A stretch of 64,000 nt of DNA, taken from NCBI RefSeq assembly GCF_907164915.1, contig NC_061868.1, positions 21,571,819 to 21,635,818 of the forward strand, in the 5' to 3' direction. Positions within the stretch are counted from its first letter, which is position 1. Each line of letters begins with the position of its first letter. This DNA comes from Impatiens glandulifera. Its lineage: Eukaryota; Streptophyta; Magnoliopsida; Ericales; Balsaminaceae. The translations under genes were made by a program, and so were the position numbers. Shown here piece after piece: positions 10,463-21,457 of the stretch. The notes under the pieces are model-generated. The model searched no databases and was not told the DNA's origin. It was given only the letters and a program-made list of their open reading frames with translations.

Positions 10463-12110
10463 TATTAAATTAAGTTAAAAAAAAAGAAAAGAGGGAAAAT
10501 TATTAAATTAAGATTAAAGGGGAAATCATTAATTAAGTTGAATTATGAAAAACGACTTAATTGATTAAAATGAACTTAGGATAATTAAAATCAATACGAC
10601 ATAGTTTTGATGATACGTTGATAAATAAATAAAATTAAGTTCAACAAATGTTTTAATGCAAAGGTAAATTTGAAAAAGCGCTGACAACAAACTTGTTCAA
10701 GTAGTAGAGCTGAAGAAGCTAACAACAGACTTGTTCAAACAGTAGAATTGAAAAAACGCTGGCAGCAGACTTGATCAAGCAGTAAAGCTGAAGAAGCGCT
10801 GGCAGTAGACTTGATCAAGCAGCAAAGCTAAAAAAGTGATGGCAGCAGACTTGTTCAAGCAGTAGAGCTGAAGAAGTGCTGACATCAGACTTGTTCAAGC
10901 AGTAAAGCTGAAAAAGCTCTGACAGCAGACTTGTTCAAGCAGTAGAGCTGAATAAGCGCTAACAGTAGACTTGTTCAAGAAGCAGAGCTAAAGAAGCGAT
11001 GGCAGTAGACTTGTTTAAGAAGTAGAGCTAAAGAGCTCTAGCAGCAGACTTGTTCAAGCAGCAGAGCTGAAGAAGCGCTGATAGAAGACTTGTTCAAGCA
11101 ATAGAGCTGAAGAAGCGCTGGTAGCAGTCTTGATCAAGTAGCAGACTTGATCAATCAGCAACCTTCCTCAAGTAGCAGAGCTGAAGAGGCGTTGATAGTA
11201 GAGTTGATAACAGTGTTGCGCCAACATCTGTATTCGGCCAACAGCTGAGTTCGCTATCAGCAGACTTCTATAGCAGCTTAATACGCCAAAATGTATAACT
11301 TCCACGTATGCAAATATTCCATTAGTCCACGCACTACTATCCCGTATGCCACGTTCTACCGAATATTCCATTAGTCCGCGTAGTACAATCCCGTACGCCA
11401 CAATCCAACAAATATTATTCATTTGAGCACTATCCCGTACGTCAGGCGTACGTCAAACGTACAACTGCCACGTATCTACGAAATAGATTCGACCGTTGAC
11501 ATGCATCAAATATCAAAAGGGAATCAAATGACAACGTCGAATCTCTCTCTTTTGGACTTTTGAATTCTCTGATTCTCTTGTTCTCTCTTAGCTACTCTCT
11601 GGCTCATTCTCGCTATTAACTAAATTATTGCTCAAGCTATTTTGCAAGTCATTACAATATGTTGAGCAATAATTGTATGTATTACTTGATAGTAATTTCA
11701 GTGCTGTAAGTTGAACAGAACGTTGTCTGTGCAATAAAAGAGTGTGATAGTTAGGATTTTAGTACATGCAAGTGTTAAGACTTGTAATCTGATTGAGTTT
11801 GTGTAGAGGCTATACAAATCAAAGTCTTCTAGTAGGATCCTTCTGGAAATAGAAGAAGGGGTGACGTAGAAGTTTTATCTCCGAATATCTATAAAATCGT
11901 GTGTTGTCCTTTCATTGCATCATTCACTTCGTACTTCTACTGCTTCAAATCCCACAAGCATTTTCCGCACTTGAATCCGTTCAAGAGCTTGCTACGATTA
12001 GTCCAAAAATACAAAAGATTTTCAATCTTTAACAAGATTAAAATCGCATAAAAGTAAAAATACAACAATAATATTCAAACCTCTTTCTATTGTTGTAGTC
12101 AATCCTAACT
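10463..12110 (+). repeat. 3' LTR of Copia-A
   Basis: Partner of 7320-8965, with the same order: minisatellite, the block of repeated TTCCATTAGTCC motifs, conserved hairpin (11839-11859) and TGACGTA (11862-11868). Both ends are mutated relative to the 5' copy. Confidence 0.85.
10682..11130. repeat. 40-bp minisatellite in the 3' LTR
   Basis: About eleven degenerate copies of the same 40-bp unit found at 7543-7950. Unit order and differences do not match the 5' LTR array one to one, suggesting that the arrays changed independently. Confidence 0.85.
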
Positions 12111-12661
12111 ATGTGCTTTATATTAAATAATTTAAATAAATATTATAAACTAAAATATATAATATTATATAAACATTAAAATAAAATGTACATTTTATCT
12201 CTAGTTTAATTTTATTTATATAACTTTTTTTTAACATCTATGTAATGTATATTTATTTAAATTATTTTATTTAATATGTCTAATTTTAATTATATAAATT
12301 ATAATTATAAAGTTAAGTAAAGATAAAATATGCGTGTTATTTTAATATTTATATAATATATATTTTATTTCAATATATAATATTTAAATTTATTTTATTT
12401 TAATTATTTAAGTATTATTAATTTAATTATATAGATAAAATATATTAATATTTATTTAAAGATTTTTAATTATTAAAAAATGTGTAATTAATAAGATTAT
12501 GGGTTTAGAGAGAATTTGAGTATTTTAAATAATTGAATAGAAAAGTTGGTAGATAGAAAATCGTTCCTCGTTTGAACCCTATATAGACCCAACCTGGATT
12601 GATAGTTAGTAATAAATATTTACTTGAACAATTTAATTGCTAAAAGTTGGATTTAGAAGAC

Positions 12662-12664
<3 letters not shown>

Positions 12665-12702
<38 letters not shown>
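12665..12702. repeat. (TA)n microsatellite
   Basis: Pure TA run of about 19 units. Confidence 0.9.
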
Positions 12703-12706
<4 letters not shown>

Positions 12707-13480
12707 CTTAGTTAGTGTTAAATATTTATTAATATTTACTTGAATAATTTAAGTGCTAAAATTTGAAATTCTTTTTACAAGGAATCAATTTAAATTGGAA
12801 TTACATACACAAAATAAAATTAATGAGTAAACAATACAAAATAACATCTAAAAGAACTCAAAATAATTAATTGATGATCTAAATATTAAATCATATAAAC
12901 AATTTAAAAAAATCAAACTCGCAATAGAAAAGATCCAACGATCATTCAATTTCTTGAACAATGAGTGCTGAAGTAAAGCAAACCGAAAGAACCAATGAAA
13001 CGATGATAAAAGAATCTTTATCAAATATTATGAATGACAGTTAAAATTATCCTTAACCAAGAGTTGATAAACAACGTTGAAAAAAGATTTATCAGATGAA
13101 AACGGATCATCTACGTATATGTCGAGTAAAAAATCCATACAAATAAGAGGATACAGATAAGAGTTCTTCTATATGAAAACTCAAATTTGGAAACTTTCTA
13201 TTAAAAAAATGAAAAATAACTTTAAATCTGATTATTCCGTATATTTTGTTGCAAGTAAGAGGATGAATAATGAATCAAGAAATGATACAATCGGAGGGTA
13301 TATACAAAAAATGACCCACCAATGATTGAGAGTATTATTTTAATTATAAAAATCCGAGACGAAAAAACCGATCCAAAAATAAGATGCTAGACCAAATAAA
13401 ACCGCAACACCAACTCAAATATGAGTGATGAAAAATAAATGAGTACACTCCGATATAAAAAACCCATAAGAGTGGCAAAG

Positions 13481-13483
<3 letters not shown>

Positions 13484-13528
<45 letters not shown>
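13484..13528. repeat. (TA)n microsatellite
   Basis: Pure TA run of about 22 units. Confidence 0.9.
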
Positions 13529-13538
<10 letters not shown>

Positions 13539-15206
13539 TGATGGGCGCGAATGTATATTTTTTTTTAATTATCGAATATTTTTTCATTTCTCTGTACGAA
13601 TAATTAATTTTTCCTCTCTATTAATAAAAATAATTTTTTCTCTTCTCTTTTATTTTTTTCCTTATTTCTTCTTTCTTATATTTTTTTTAATAAAAATAAT
13701 TCAAAAATTAAAAAAAATCTCAGATGAAATATCATAATAATATTTTTAATAAAAAATAATATATTGCAATAATAAAATTACTCATAATCTAACATAAGAA
13801 TAACAAAATTTAGTGGTGAAACAATTAAAAAATAGAAAGTATACTGAAATGTTAATTGAACCACCAAAAAGTGCAAAAGGTGCTCCTATTTACATGATCA
13901 ATTAAAAAAATACAAATATTTTAATTGTAAAATAAATTATTTGAAGTAAATTTAGTATATTATGAAAAAATAATATTATTGTTAATAAAAGAGTAATTTT
14001 CTAAATCCAAAATAAAATAAATCAAACATTTTTTCGAGCCTTGACGACTAATTTTTTCACCGATTTTTTCATAATTGTTTCAACCAAAAATTGTTTTCTC
14101 TTTGTGGGTGGACGTTATCGAGCTCGTATATTTAATGGAGAGTGTATCGTTTTTTGTATCGTATGTAGACACTTTTTTCAACTTTTCGTCATTTTGAGGT
14201 ATTCAATTACAATTATTTGTATCCATTGAATGCTCAAGATTAATAGCAATTAGTTTATCATTCGTCAGATTTTCCCCCATATTGTTGAACCTCATTTATC
14301 AACGGAGTGATAGTTTTGTGATGATTTCTTCCCTCAACAAAACTATGATCATCATAACTATTGGTGATGCTTTGATACCCACGTTTCACATTTTTCTACG
14401 ATCAGTCAATAATATAATTTTGAGGAACCTCAATCACCCCTTTCATTATCAACACATATATCACATGCCTACATAAAATACCCAAATTCAAACATTCGGT
14501 AAAGACAATTAACTTGACAATCTAACATAGTATAACACAATACAAAACAAATTTTCGTAGCGGTTCTTTATTTGTTGTCAAAATAGTCTCTTCTACTCCA
14601 AATATCACAGTTGTCCCTTCTTCAACTATGATGCATTACAAAACATCAAATCTCTTAATTCATCTTGGACAATTTAAATAATTTGTTAGTATATGCATTT
14701 TCAAATTGTCTCTCAATAGGATAACTAGTTATTATGGGAATGACATAATTGAAAGAAGAAAAATCTATTTTTTTTTTCAATCTTCCATTTTAAAGCATGA
14801 TCATATTGCTCAACAAATTATTTCAAATTTGAGTGATGTAAAAAAACAAACGAGAAACACTTCAAAAAGAAAAAATCCATAAGAGTGACAAAAAAAATAA
14901 TTTAATCTTCTAATTTTTATAGAATTTATTTTTCTAGATAAAAATGAGTTGAGTTTTGTTAGAGTAAATTAGCTAATTAACTTAGGATAATTAGCCAACG
15001 ATTATAAAATTAACAGGTTTTGAATATTTAGTTTAAATAATCATAAAAGGAGAAATTGTTAGAATATAATTTATAAAAAAAGTTTTAATAATGAATGGAT
15101 AAAAATAAATTCTATTAAATATATAAGTTAAATTATATATATATATATATATATAAATGCTAAGTCATATCAAATATATTAATTGTTTTAAAGATAACAA
15201 TAAGGT

Positions 15207-15283
15207 TTTGTAGTACATTGGTAAGTACTCTCGCCCGTCACACACGGGTGACCATGATTTGAATCTCACTAGCTCCAAATAAT
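15207..15283 (+). repeat. tRNA-like / SINE-like insertion in the solo LTR
   Basis: TAGTACATTGGTAAGTACTC resembles an A box. GATTTGAATCTC 45 bases later resembles a B box, with a CCCGTC..GACGGG-like arm between them. It is not a tRNA gene, as no acceptor stem is present. Possibly a tRNA-derived SINE head. Confidence 0.4.
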
Positions 15284-15360
15284 AATTGGAGTTTTGTTAT
15301 TTCAGGGAAGCTGAGAAAATACCGAAATTGCCACGTAGGGCGAGATCGGTAGTGTGCAAT

Positions 15361-15510
15361 GGCGTATCCGGTATTAAATACTAATGATGCGTGTCCGGTT
15401 TCCCAAAAGCATAACCAATAGTAGATGAAACTGGTTCTCCGAAGGCGTAGTCGGTATTAAATGCTAATGATGCGCGTCCGGTTTCCCAAAAGCGTAACCG
15501 GTAGTAGAGA
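15361..15510. repeat. 83-bp direct duplication inside the solo LTR
   Basis: Two imperfect copies share GGTATTAAAT.CTAATGATGCG and CCGGTTTCCCAAAAGC. They probably lie in the LTR promoter (U3), since the TATA-like box follows about 50 bases later. Confidence 0.75.
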
Positions 15511-16140
15511 CAAAATTAAAAAAAAAAAACTGCCACATACCAAGATTATTGTTGTGTACTTTGGATATATAAGAAGATAAAAAGGAAGAACACACAAAAA
15601 AAGACTTTATGATCTGGGCTCTCTGGCTAATTAATCTCTCTACAAATATATATATTCAAGTCTTTGTCTTAGTAATTTTTCTGTGAGAGACAGTTCATAC
15701 AAAGAATTGTATTAATCCCTACATCTGTGTGATTGTTTGTAAGTTGAATAGATAGTATCTATTCAACAAGTGTTGTGTACTAGGAGTTCGGAAACAAACA
15801 GTGTTTAAGTCATGGTTGTCCGACTGGGTTTGTATAAACGTTGAGAAAAATATCCTTCTCGAGGTCGAGAAAAAGGGGTGACGTAGGAGAGTTTACTCCG
15901 AACATTCATAAACAATCCTTGTATCTTGTGTTATTTACTTTCTGTATCATCCAAACCGATTATTTGTTGATTCAAGTTGAAACAAACACTTCCGCACTTG
16001 AACTCGGTTTAAGAGTTTGTGACAACTTGCGTAGAATAGAAACTGATATTAGTCTCTAACCGGGTTATTATGAACCAGTGTATGTGTAAGCGTTCACCTT
16101 TGTGAGACCCTAGTCTCCTTTGGCGATCCCAATCCTAACA

Positions 16141-16543
16141 GGTTTAGTGGAAATTTGTCAATATATTTATTTGACTCTCGAAATTTGGATTTTTTTATGA
16201 AATGAAATTTAAACTTTGGAAGATAATACATGAAGTTTGAACATCAAAATTTAAAATTTTGAAATTTTATTTTAAATGGACAAAATTTTTGTCTTCTTCT
16301 TATTACATATCATTTTCGTTTTTCAATGGAACGTTTATAAATGGAATGTTAGACGTTTTGGATGTATTATTTTTAAATGAAATATTTTTTTGAGATCTAA
16401 ACATTGTAATTTATTAAAGATGGTTTGAGTGACTAAGAAAAGATTTGAGAAAATTCGAATAGAAATAGAATTAATATTTTGTTTAGCGAATTTTGAAATA
16501 ATATAAATTTGCGTACAGTTTATCAATCAATTTAAATGTATTT
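16141..16543. other. AT-rich spacer between two solo LTRs
   Basis: No gene or repeat recognised in these 400 bases. Confidence 0.5.
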
Positions 16544-17358
16544 TGATAGGATTGGTGGTACCAATAGAGACTGAGGTCTGGCTATTGATAACAGCTTACG
16601 ATAAACGATTCGATTTTAACTCTGTTAGAAGTTAAAATCTGTTTCTATTCTTCACAAATCCTTCGAACTCTTGAAACGGTTTCAAGGACGGAAGTGTTTG
16701 TCAGATTTGAAGCTTTGAACCAATGAAAGATGAATGACAGAAAGTAAAGAACATAGAGAGATGTTTATGGATGTTTGGAGCAAATCCTCCTACGTCACCC
16801 CTTCTTCCACAACCGGAAGGATTTTACTAAACCCTTTGAATCAAATACAGTTTACTAATCTAGCTAACACTCTATTGAATAGAACAACCTCTGTTCAACT
16901 TACAATATTAAGAACAATATTCTCACAGCTAAATAATTTTGATTCTTTCTCTCTTGAACTTAGAAGATGATAGAAATCAGTAAGGCAAGAGTAAACTTGT
17001 GAATTGATCAGCAAGTAAGCAAGTTCACTAGTTAACTCGTGTATCTCGGTTGTTTTCCTTGAGCATCTATTTGTAGTAGAAGGACACCAACGATTGAATC
17101 TTCTTCATGGACACGTAGCAAGCATCCATTGGAAGGTCGCCCAAAGGACAAGAGTACAGAAGACTTTGAGCACATGGATCGTGGTCGTACCAAACCAGTA
17201 GTGCGCTGAATATCCTCTATGATATTGTCTTGTACTAGACAAATCGTTAGAAGGATATTTGCGTATGTGGCGTTCGTTCATTGGATGCAATTAGCTGTCT
17301 TGTCGGACTGCACAGGAGTGAGTGGAGCAGAGTAGTAGACAACTAGTTGATCGTGGGT

Positions 17359-18491
17359 AAGGTTTTGAAAACCGTTTCAGTCATCAACCCGGTTTTTGTG
17401 CTGTACTTCGGTCCGACCGGTTCAACCGGTTAAACCACTAGATGAACCAGATTTTTTTTTTCTTTTTTTTAAAAATAAATTTAAATATATTAATACATAA
17501 ATTATATATATAAATTAGTTAGACATATAAAAATAATCAACATCCCACATAAATTAAAAACCAGTTTACCCACATCCAACAATCAGTCAACAATACCTAA
17601 ATTAAAAACCAGTTTACCCACATCCAACAATCAGTCAACAATACCTAAATTAAAACCAGTTTACCCACATCCAACAATCAGTCAACAAATTCAATACCAA
17701 TAATTAAATTGAAGCAATCAACAGTCAGCAAATCCATTAAACAATAAGCAAATTAATAAACCCACACATCACATTGAAGAACCCTAATTACAATACCTAA
17801 ATTAAAAAACCCTAATTGTATATTCATTGTTTGCTGCTCATTCTCTTCTAAACCCTAATTAAACAATGAATCCTAATTGCATATTCATTGTTTGCTGCTC
17901 ATCAATGATAAACCAACATATTATCGGAAATACTACAAGAATTCATACTTACTGAAGATCTGAAGAACAGCCGAAAATTTGACAAACAAATGTAGATCTG
18001 AAGAACAGCCGAAGATCTAAAGTAGATAGTCGTGAGAAGAACAGTCGTCTTTCTCCTTCGTCCTCAACCTTTCTCCTTCGTCTTCAACCTTTCTCCTTCG
18101 TCGTCAACCTTTCTCCTTCGTCGTCTTCAACATATTTCTTCTTTCTTTCTCTCTGTTTCTGTTTACTGTGATAAGTTAAAGTCTAAAGCAAAAACAAAAG
18201 CAAAAAGTAATAATAAATATGGCTCACAGCTCATTAATAGGTAGTATAGTACTGAGTACTGACAAAGAAATAATTAAATATTATTATAATAATAATTATA
18301 TAAAATTTATATAATTTACCTTTCCAACCGGAAAAAACCGGTTTGTTTTTCAGGTTAAGTCGTCCGGTCGGACCGGATTTTGACCGGTTCGAAAGGTGAC
18401 CGTTTTGAAGGCAAAACCCGGACCGCTCACCAAACCGTTTCGCGGTTGGACCGGTTGGACCGCCGGTCGGACCGCGTATTTTAAAACCTTA
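17359..18491. mobile_element. MULE-like non-autonomous element nested in the solo LTR
   Basis: A 1133-bp insert with inverted ends AAGGTTTTGAAAAC and TTTTAAAACCTTA, flanked by 9-bp duplications ATCGTGGGT (17350-17358 and 18492-18500). The 9-bp duplication points to the Mutator superfamily. Both ends are rich in ACCGG/CCGGT palindromic motifs. No transposase is present. Removing it restores a continuous LTR. Confidence 0.8.
17541..17690. repeat. Three tandem 47-48-bp units
   Basis: Three nearly perfect copies containing AAACCAGTTTACCCACATCC and CAATCAGTCAACAATACC, located inside the nested element. Confidence 0.85.
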
Positions 18492-18548
18492 ATCGTGGGT
18501 AGACGTATGCTAACTTCAAATAGTTGCTGAAGCAATGCATTAGACGTG

Positions 18549-18770
18549 CTCCATTAGACTGCCTAGTCTAAGGGAGTTAGACGTCAACGTCTAATAGCGT
18601 GTTCCATTAGACCGACAAGTCTAATGGAGTTAGATTGCAACATCTAATTACGCCTCCTTCAGACATGTTTGAAGGAGTTAAACGTCAACGTCTAACTATG
18701 TTTCTCATTAGACTACCACGTCTAATGGAGTTAGACTTTAACGTCTAACTTCGCAACACGTCTAATTAGC
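18549..18770. repeat. Roughly 54-bp repeats in the solo LTR
   Basis: Four diverged units built on ATTAGAC..GTCTAATGGAGTTAGAC. Each unit contains a GTCTAA/TTAGAC inverted pair. The theme is shared with the 28-bp array at 60489-60830. Confidence 0.75.
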
Positions 18771-19419
18771 TTGCTTATACTACGTCTAAGTTAGCCAAGT
18801 CTGATGCACCTACACAGAAACAATTAGATAGCTTAGTTTCATTCAGATTTGAACATCATCAAAATTCAGTTGTTTAATATTTCGTATTTTCCGTTAATTA
18901 ACTATTTACTTAGTTTTTCCCAACAATTTCTTCTAAGTTAATTAACTCTTTATTTAATTTTCCCCAACATATTTGTATTTTAAATTAAGTATTTTTTTTA
19001 TCCAGATACATGAATTGTAAATTATAGAATGTGGTTTGAATGTCTTAAAAATTGTAAGAATATTTAAAAAATTGAAAAAATAAATAATTAATATTTTTAC
19101 ACATATTATAAATTAGCTAGGAAAAAAATATTACGTTAAAGTAAAAAATAAACGAGATCGTTTGCTTGAGAAAAAAAAATCTAAAATAACTAAAATTATA
19201 ATAATTAAAATTGATATGTCATATTTAAGATTAGAAAAATGATTAAGTTTAATCTCCAATCACACTTAACCATCTATATAATATATAAATAAATAAAGAT
19301 TTTTGATATATGTGAATCAAAACGCATTAAACAAAAATTTTCTTATACGGATAAAAATATAATTAAAATAAATTTAATAATAATAATAAAAAATAATAAT
19401 AGTATTTAATATTTAAAAT

Positions 19420-19690
19420 TCTTAATGTTCCGCGTTCATTAAATTTGATGTTGAATTTAAAATATAAAGTATTATTAGGATAGTTGGTTAAGGGTTATAC
19501 TTGTTTTGATAGGTGGTAAGTTCAAAACACACCTATAACATTTTAAATTTTATTTTTAACCGTTTTAAGTATATATATGAGTGTGTCAATCCACAATTCG
19601 ACCCAAATATCCATTTACTCTCACATATATATCTAAATTAATCACAATTCTCAATTCAGCAATTCGGACACTTTAAAAATTAATTATCAT
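19420..19690 (-). repeat. Diverged copy of the 480-928 Helitron family
   Basis: Reverse-complement match to the short Helitron: GACCCAAATATCC, TTTTAACCGTTTTAAGT and CGGACACTTTAAAAATTAA occur in the mirrored order. On the plus strand it holds A-box-like GGATAGTTGGTTAAG and B-box-like AAGTTCAAAACAC motifs. The right end has been expanded into the adjacent TA tract. The 3' hairpin end was not found. Confidence 0.6.
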
Positions 19691-19700
19691 ATAATATATA

Positions 19701-19705
<5 letters not shown>

Positions 19706-19751
<46 letters not shown>
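19706..19751. repeat. (TA)n microsatellite
   Basis: TA run adjoining the terminus of the Helitron-related repeat. Confidence 0.9.
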
Positions 19752-19756
<5 letters not shown>

Positions 19757-21269
19757 AAATTTAATTGTTAGAAAATCTTTCAAATTATTTTTTCATCGGA
19801 ATTTACTCAAAAGGCATAAAATTATTTTATTCACGTGACTTCTTTAGCATGGTCTTAATTATTTCTTCTAATATATGATAATTTGAGTTTAAATTATTAA
19901 AATGAGATAATTAATATCAAATTTATTATAATTTTTTAACAAATAATGTTAGAGATAACCACCAAATTTATAAATCAATTAAGTAAAATCTTAAATGACA
20001 TCCAAATAGAACTGTTTCGAATCATCCTATGCTAATTAAAAACAACAATATAGCTTCTGTCAAAGACTCAAAGCGATTAAAGAACTAGAAAATACCTTAT
20101 AGAGTTGGGTGAGTGAGTATATATTCAGTATATAACTAGAATGACATAAAATTTTCCTAAAAGGACATATGATACTATTCCCTTTCAAACTATTATGTGT
20201 TTATAAACATTGTAAAATGAGTATAATAAAAATTCTACACGATATTATCTTAACTGAAATGAAGTGAAAATAATTTTGTCTAAAAAATCAAATCTGTTAA
20301 GTTAGATTTTCAATAAAATTATTTTAAGTTAAAGTGAGCGTTATAATTATGAAATTTGTGCTGGCCTATTAATATTATAATAATCTAATGAATACTAATA
20401 AAACAATTTTTTTGACCAAAAAATTGTTAAAATATAATGTTTATTCCTCCTTTATTTTGGTAATAGGACTAAGAAATAAAGTATTGAATATTACTACAAT
20501 ACTCTTTAGAATTCAACGTTAATTACTCTTTATTTGTTGAACTTGAAATGAATTCATTAAAAACAACATAGAGATTTAATATATATCTTGGTATATTCAC
20601 ACATTGAATTGTTTTATATCATTTAAAATTATGGTAAGTTTAACCAGTCAAATTAGAAAGACTATGTGTTCAATGTACGTATCAAATCAACATAGATACA
20701 TATAATAAGAGATAAATATTAATTTCATAATCTATTCATATTTTTTTAGAAATAGTTCTTTGTTAATAACTAATATGTAATTATACTTGATTAAAATTTA
20801 TAAATATTTTTAACACTAAAAATCTGTAAGCCCTTATCATTGCACTACACCACAACTACCTAGATGAAAATTGGGAAGAGAAAATAGTGTTAGGATCCAT
20901 TATTAAATGAATTCAAAACATTTGAGTTAGGAGAAATAACTATAGTAAGAATAATTTATTTATTAAAAAGTTTATATTGATTGATTGGTACATATTTTCA
21001 CTTTGGTTTCTATTTTGATATATTTAATTAGAAAACAAAAAAAAGAATTTTCTCTTAAAAAACAAATTAAAGATTAAGAATGAAAATAAGAAAAAACAAG
21101 AAAGGGACATTATTGTAAATTGGGAATATGAATTGGAATTGTTGAAATTTTCAAAACTTAAGAAAAGGAAACGGGTCGGTTTCCAAAAAATAAAACCAAT
21201 GGCCATGTTTCGATAAGCTGTTAACGGGTCCCGCTCGCTCGGGGGCCCAGAGGGATGTTTCACAAGAGA

Positions 21270-21457
21270 GAGTGGGTCCCTCCACCTCCGCTACTAATAC
21301 ACAATAGAATCCCGCTTATCTCTCTCTCCTCAACCTTGTCTATTTTCTCTTCTCTCTTTCTCGCTCTCAGAGTAGTCAAATTGAAGAAGGAAGAAGATAA
21401 AGAAGACGACTAGCTGACGACGGGAGGCTTTTGACGGAATATTCCATCGCCGGCCAG
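21270..21457 (+). other. Promoter-proximal region and non-coding first exon of the coiled-coil gene
   Basis: A pyrimidine-rich stretch (TCTCTCTCCTC, TTCTCTTCTCTC; 21318-21370), typical of plant core promoters and leaders, is followed by purine-rich leader sequence. It ends at a good splice donor, CCAG|GTAACT, at 21457/21458. The transcription start is probably within 21300-21350. No clear TATA box was seen. Confidence 0.6.

Larger units (their letters stand above)
7320..12110 (+). mobile_element. Copia-A: old, internally deleted Ty1/copia element
   Basis: Two long direct repeats (7320-8965 and 10463-12110, about 1.65 kb each) flank a 1.5-kb interior with a copia primer site, a gag remnant, a stub of protease and a purine-rich tract. 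The 5' LTR begins TGTTAGATT and ends ATCCTAACA, matching inverted termini. The 3' LTR has decayed ends (TATTAAATT...CCTAACT). Flanking ATGTA (7315-7319) and ATGTG (12111-12115) look like a 5-bp target duplication with one change. Integrase, reverse transcriptase and RNase H are entirely missing, so the copy is non-autonomous. The LTRs have diverged clearly, indicating an old insertion. Confidence 0.85.
12111..14956. other. AT-rich intergenic DNA
   Basis: No gene supported. The region 12780-13420 is less AT-biased and may be an eroded repeat, but I recognise no domain in it. (TA)n tracts lie at 12665-12702 and 13484-13528. The hydrophobic minus-strand frame near 13.4-13.6 kb is just the translated TA tract. 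Confidence 0.5.
14957..16140 (+). mobile_element. Copia solo LTR
   Basis: Starts TGTTAGAGTAAATT and ends AATCCTAACA, the same inverted ends as the other copia LTRs here. Flanks AGTTT (14952-14956) and GGTTT (16141-16145) fit a 5-bp duplication with one mismatch. It holds a TATA-like GGATATATAAG at about 15563, the conserved hairpin (15854-15877) and TGACGTA (15879-15885). A second TGTTAG terminus, preceded by a purine-rich AAAAGGAGAAAT, lies at 15057, so it may instead be a 3' LTR with some interior left. No partner LTR was found. Confidence 0.7.
16544..18969 (-). mobile_element. Copia solo LTR on the minus strand
   Basis: Read on the minus strand it starts TGTTGGGG (18969) and ends AATCCTATCA (16544). 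It is flanked by perfect 5-bp duplications TATTT (16539-16543 and 18970-18974). Without its nested insert it is about 1.3 kb. It is a relative of the LTR at 60339-62802: both carry TAGACG-rich repeats, the CCCACGATCAACTAG block and the conserved hairpin/TGACGTA block (here 16791-16820, inverted). Recombination between two LTRs has removed the interior. A second copy of the LTR start lies 44 bp inside, at 18925. Confidence 0.85.
18975..21269. other. Intergenic DNA upstream of the coiled-coil gene
   Basis: AT-rich, with a Helitron-related repeat at 19420-19690 and a (TA)n tract at 19706-19751. No gene seen. The last 300 bases become less AT-rich toward the transcribed leader. Confidence 0.5.

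Noticed and set aside
13387..13587. Hydrophobic open frame resembling a membrane peptide
   Set aside because: The hydrophobic stretch is the translation of a (TA)n tract (Ile-Tyr repeats).
14041..14476. Two plus-strand open frames as possible genes
   Set aside because: Phe/Ile-rich translations typical of AT-rich DNA with no domain, and no splice or promoter support.
15207..15283. tRNA gene
   Set aside because: A- and B-box-like motifs are present, but no acceptor stem or proper cloverleaf can be formed; kept only as a SINE-like repeat.
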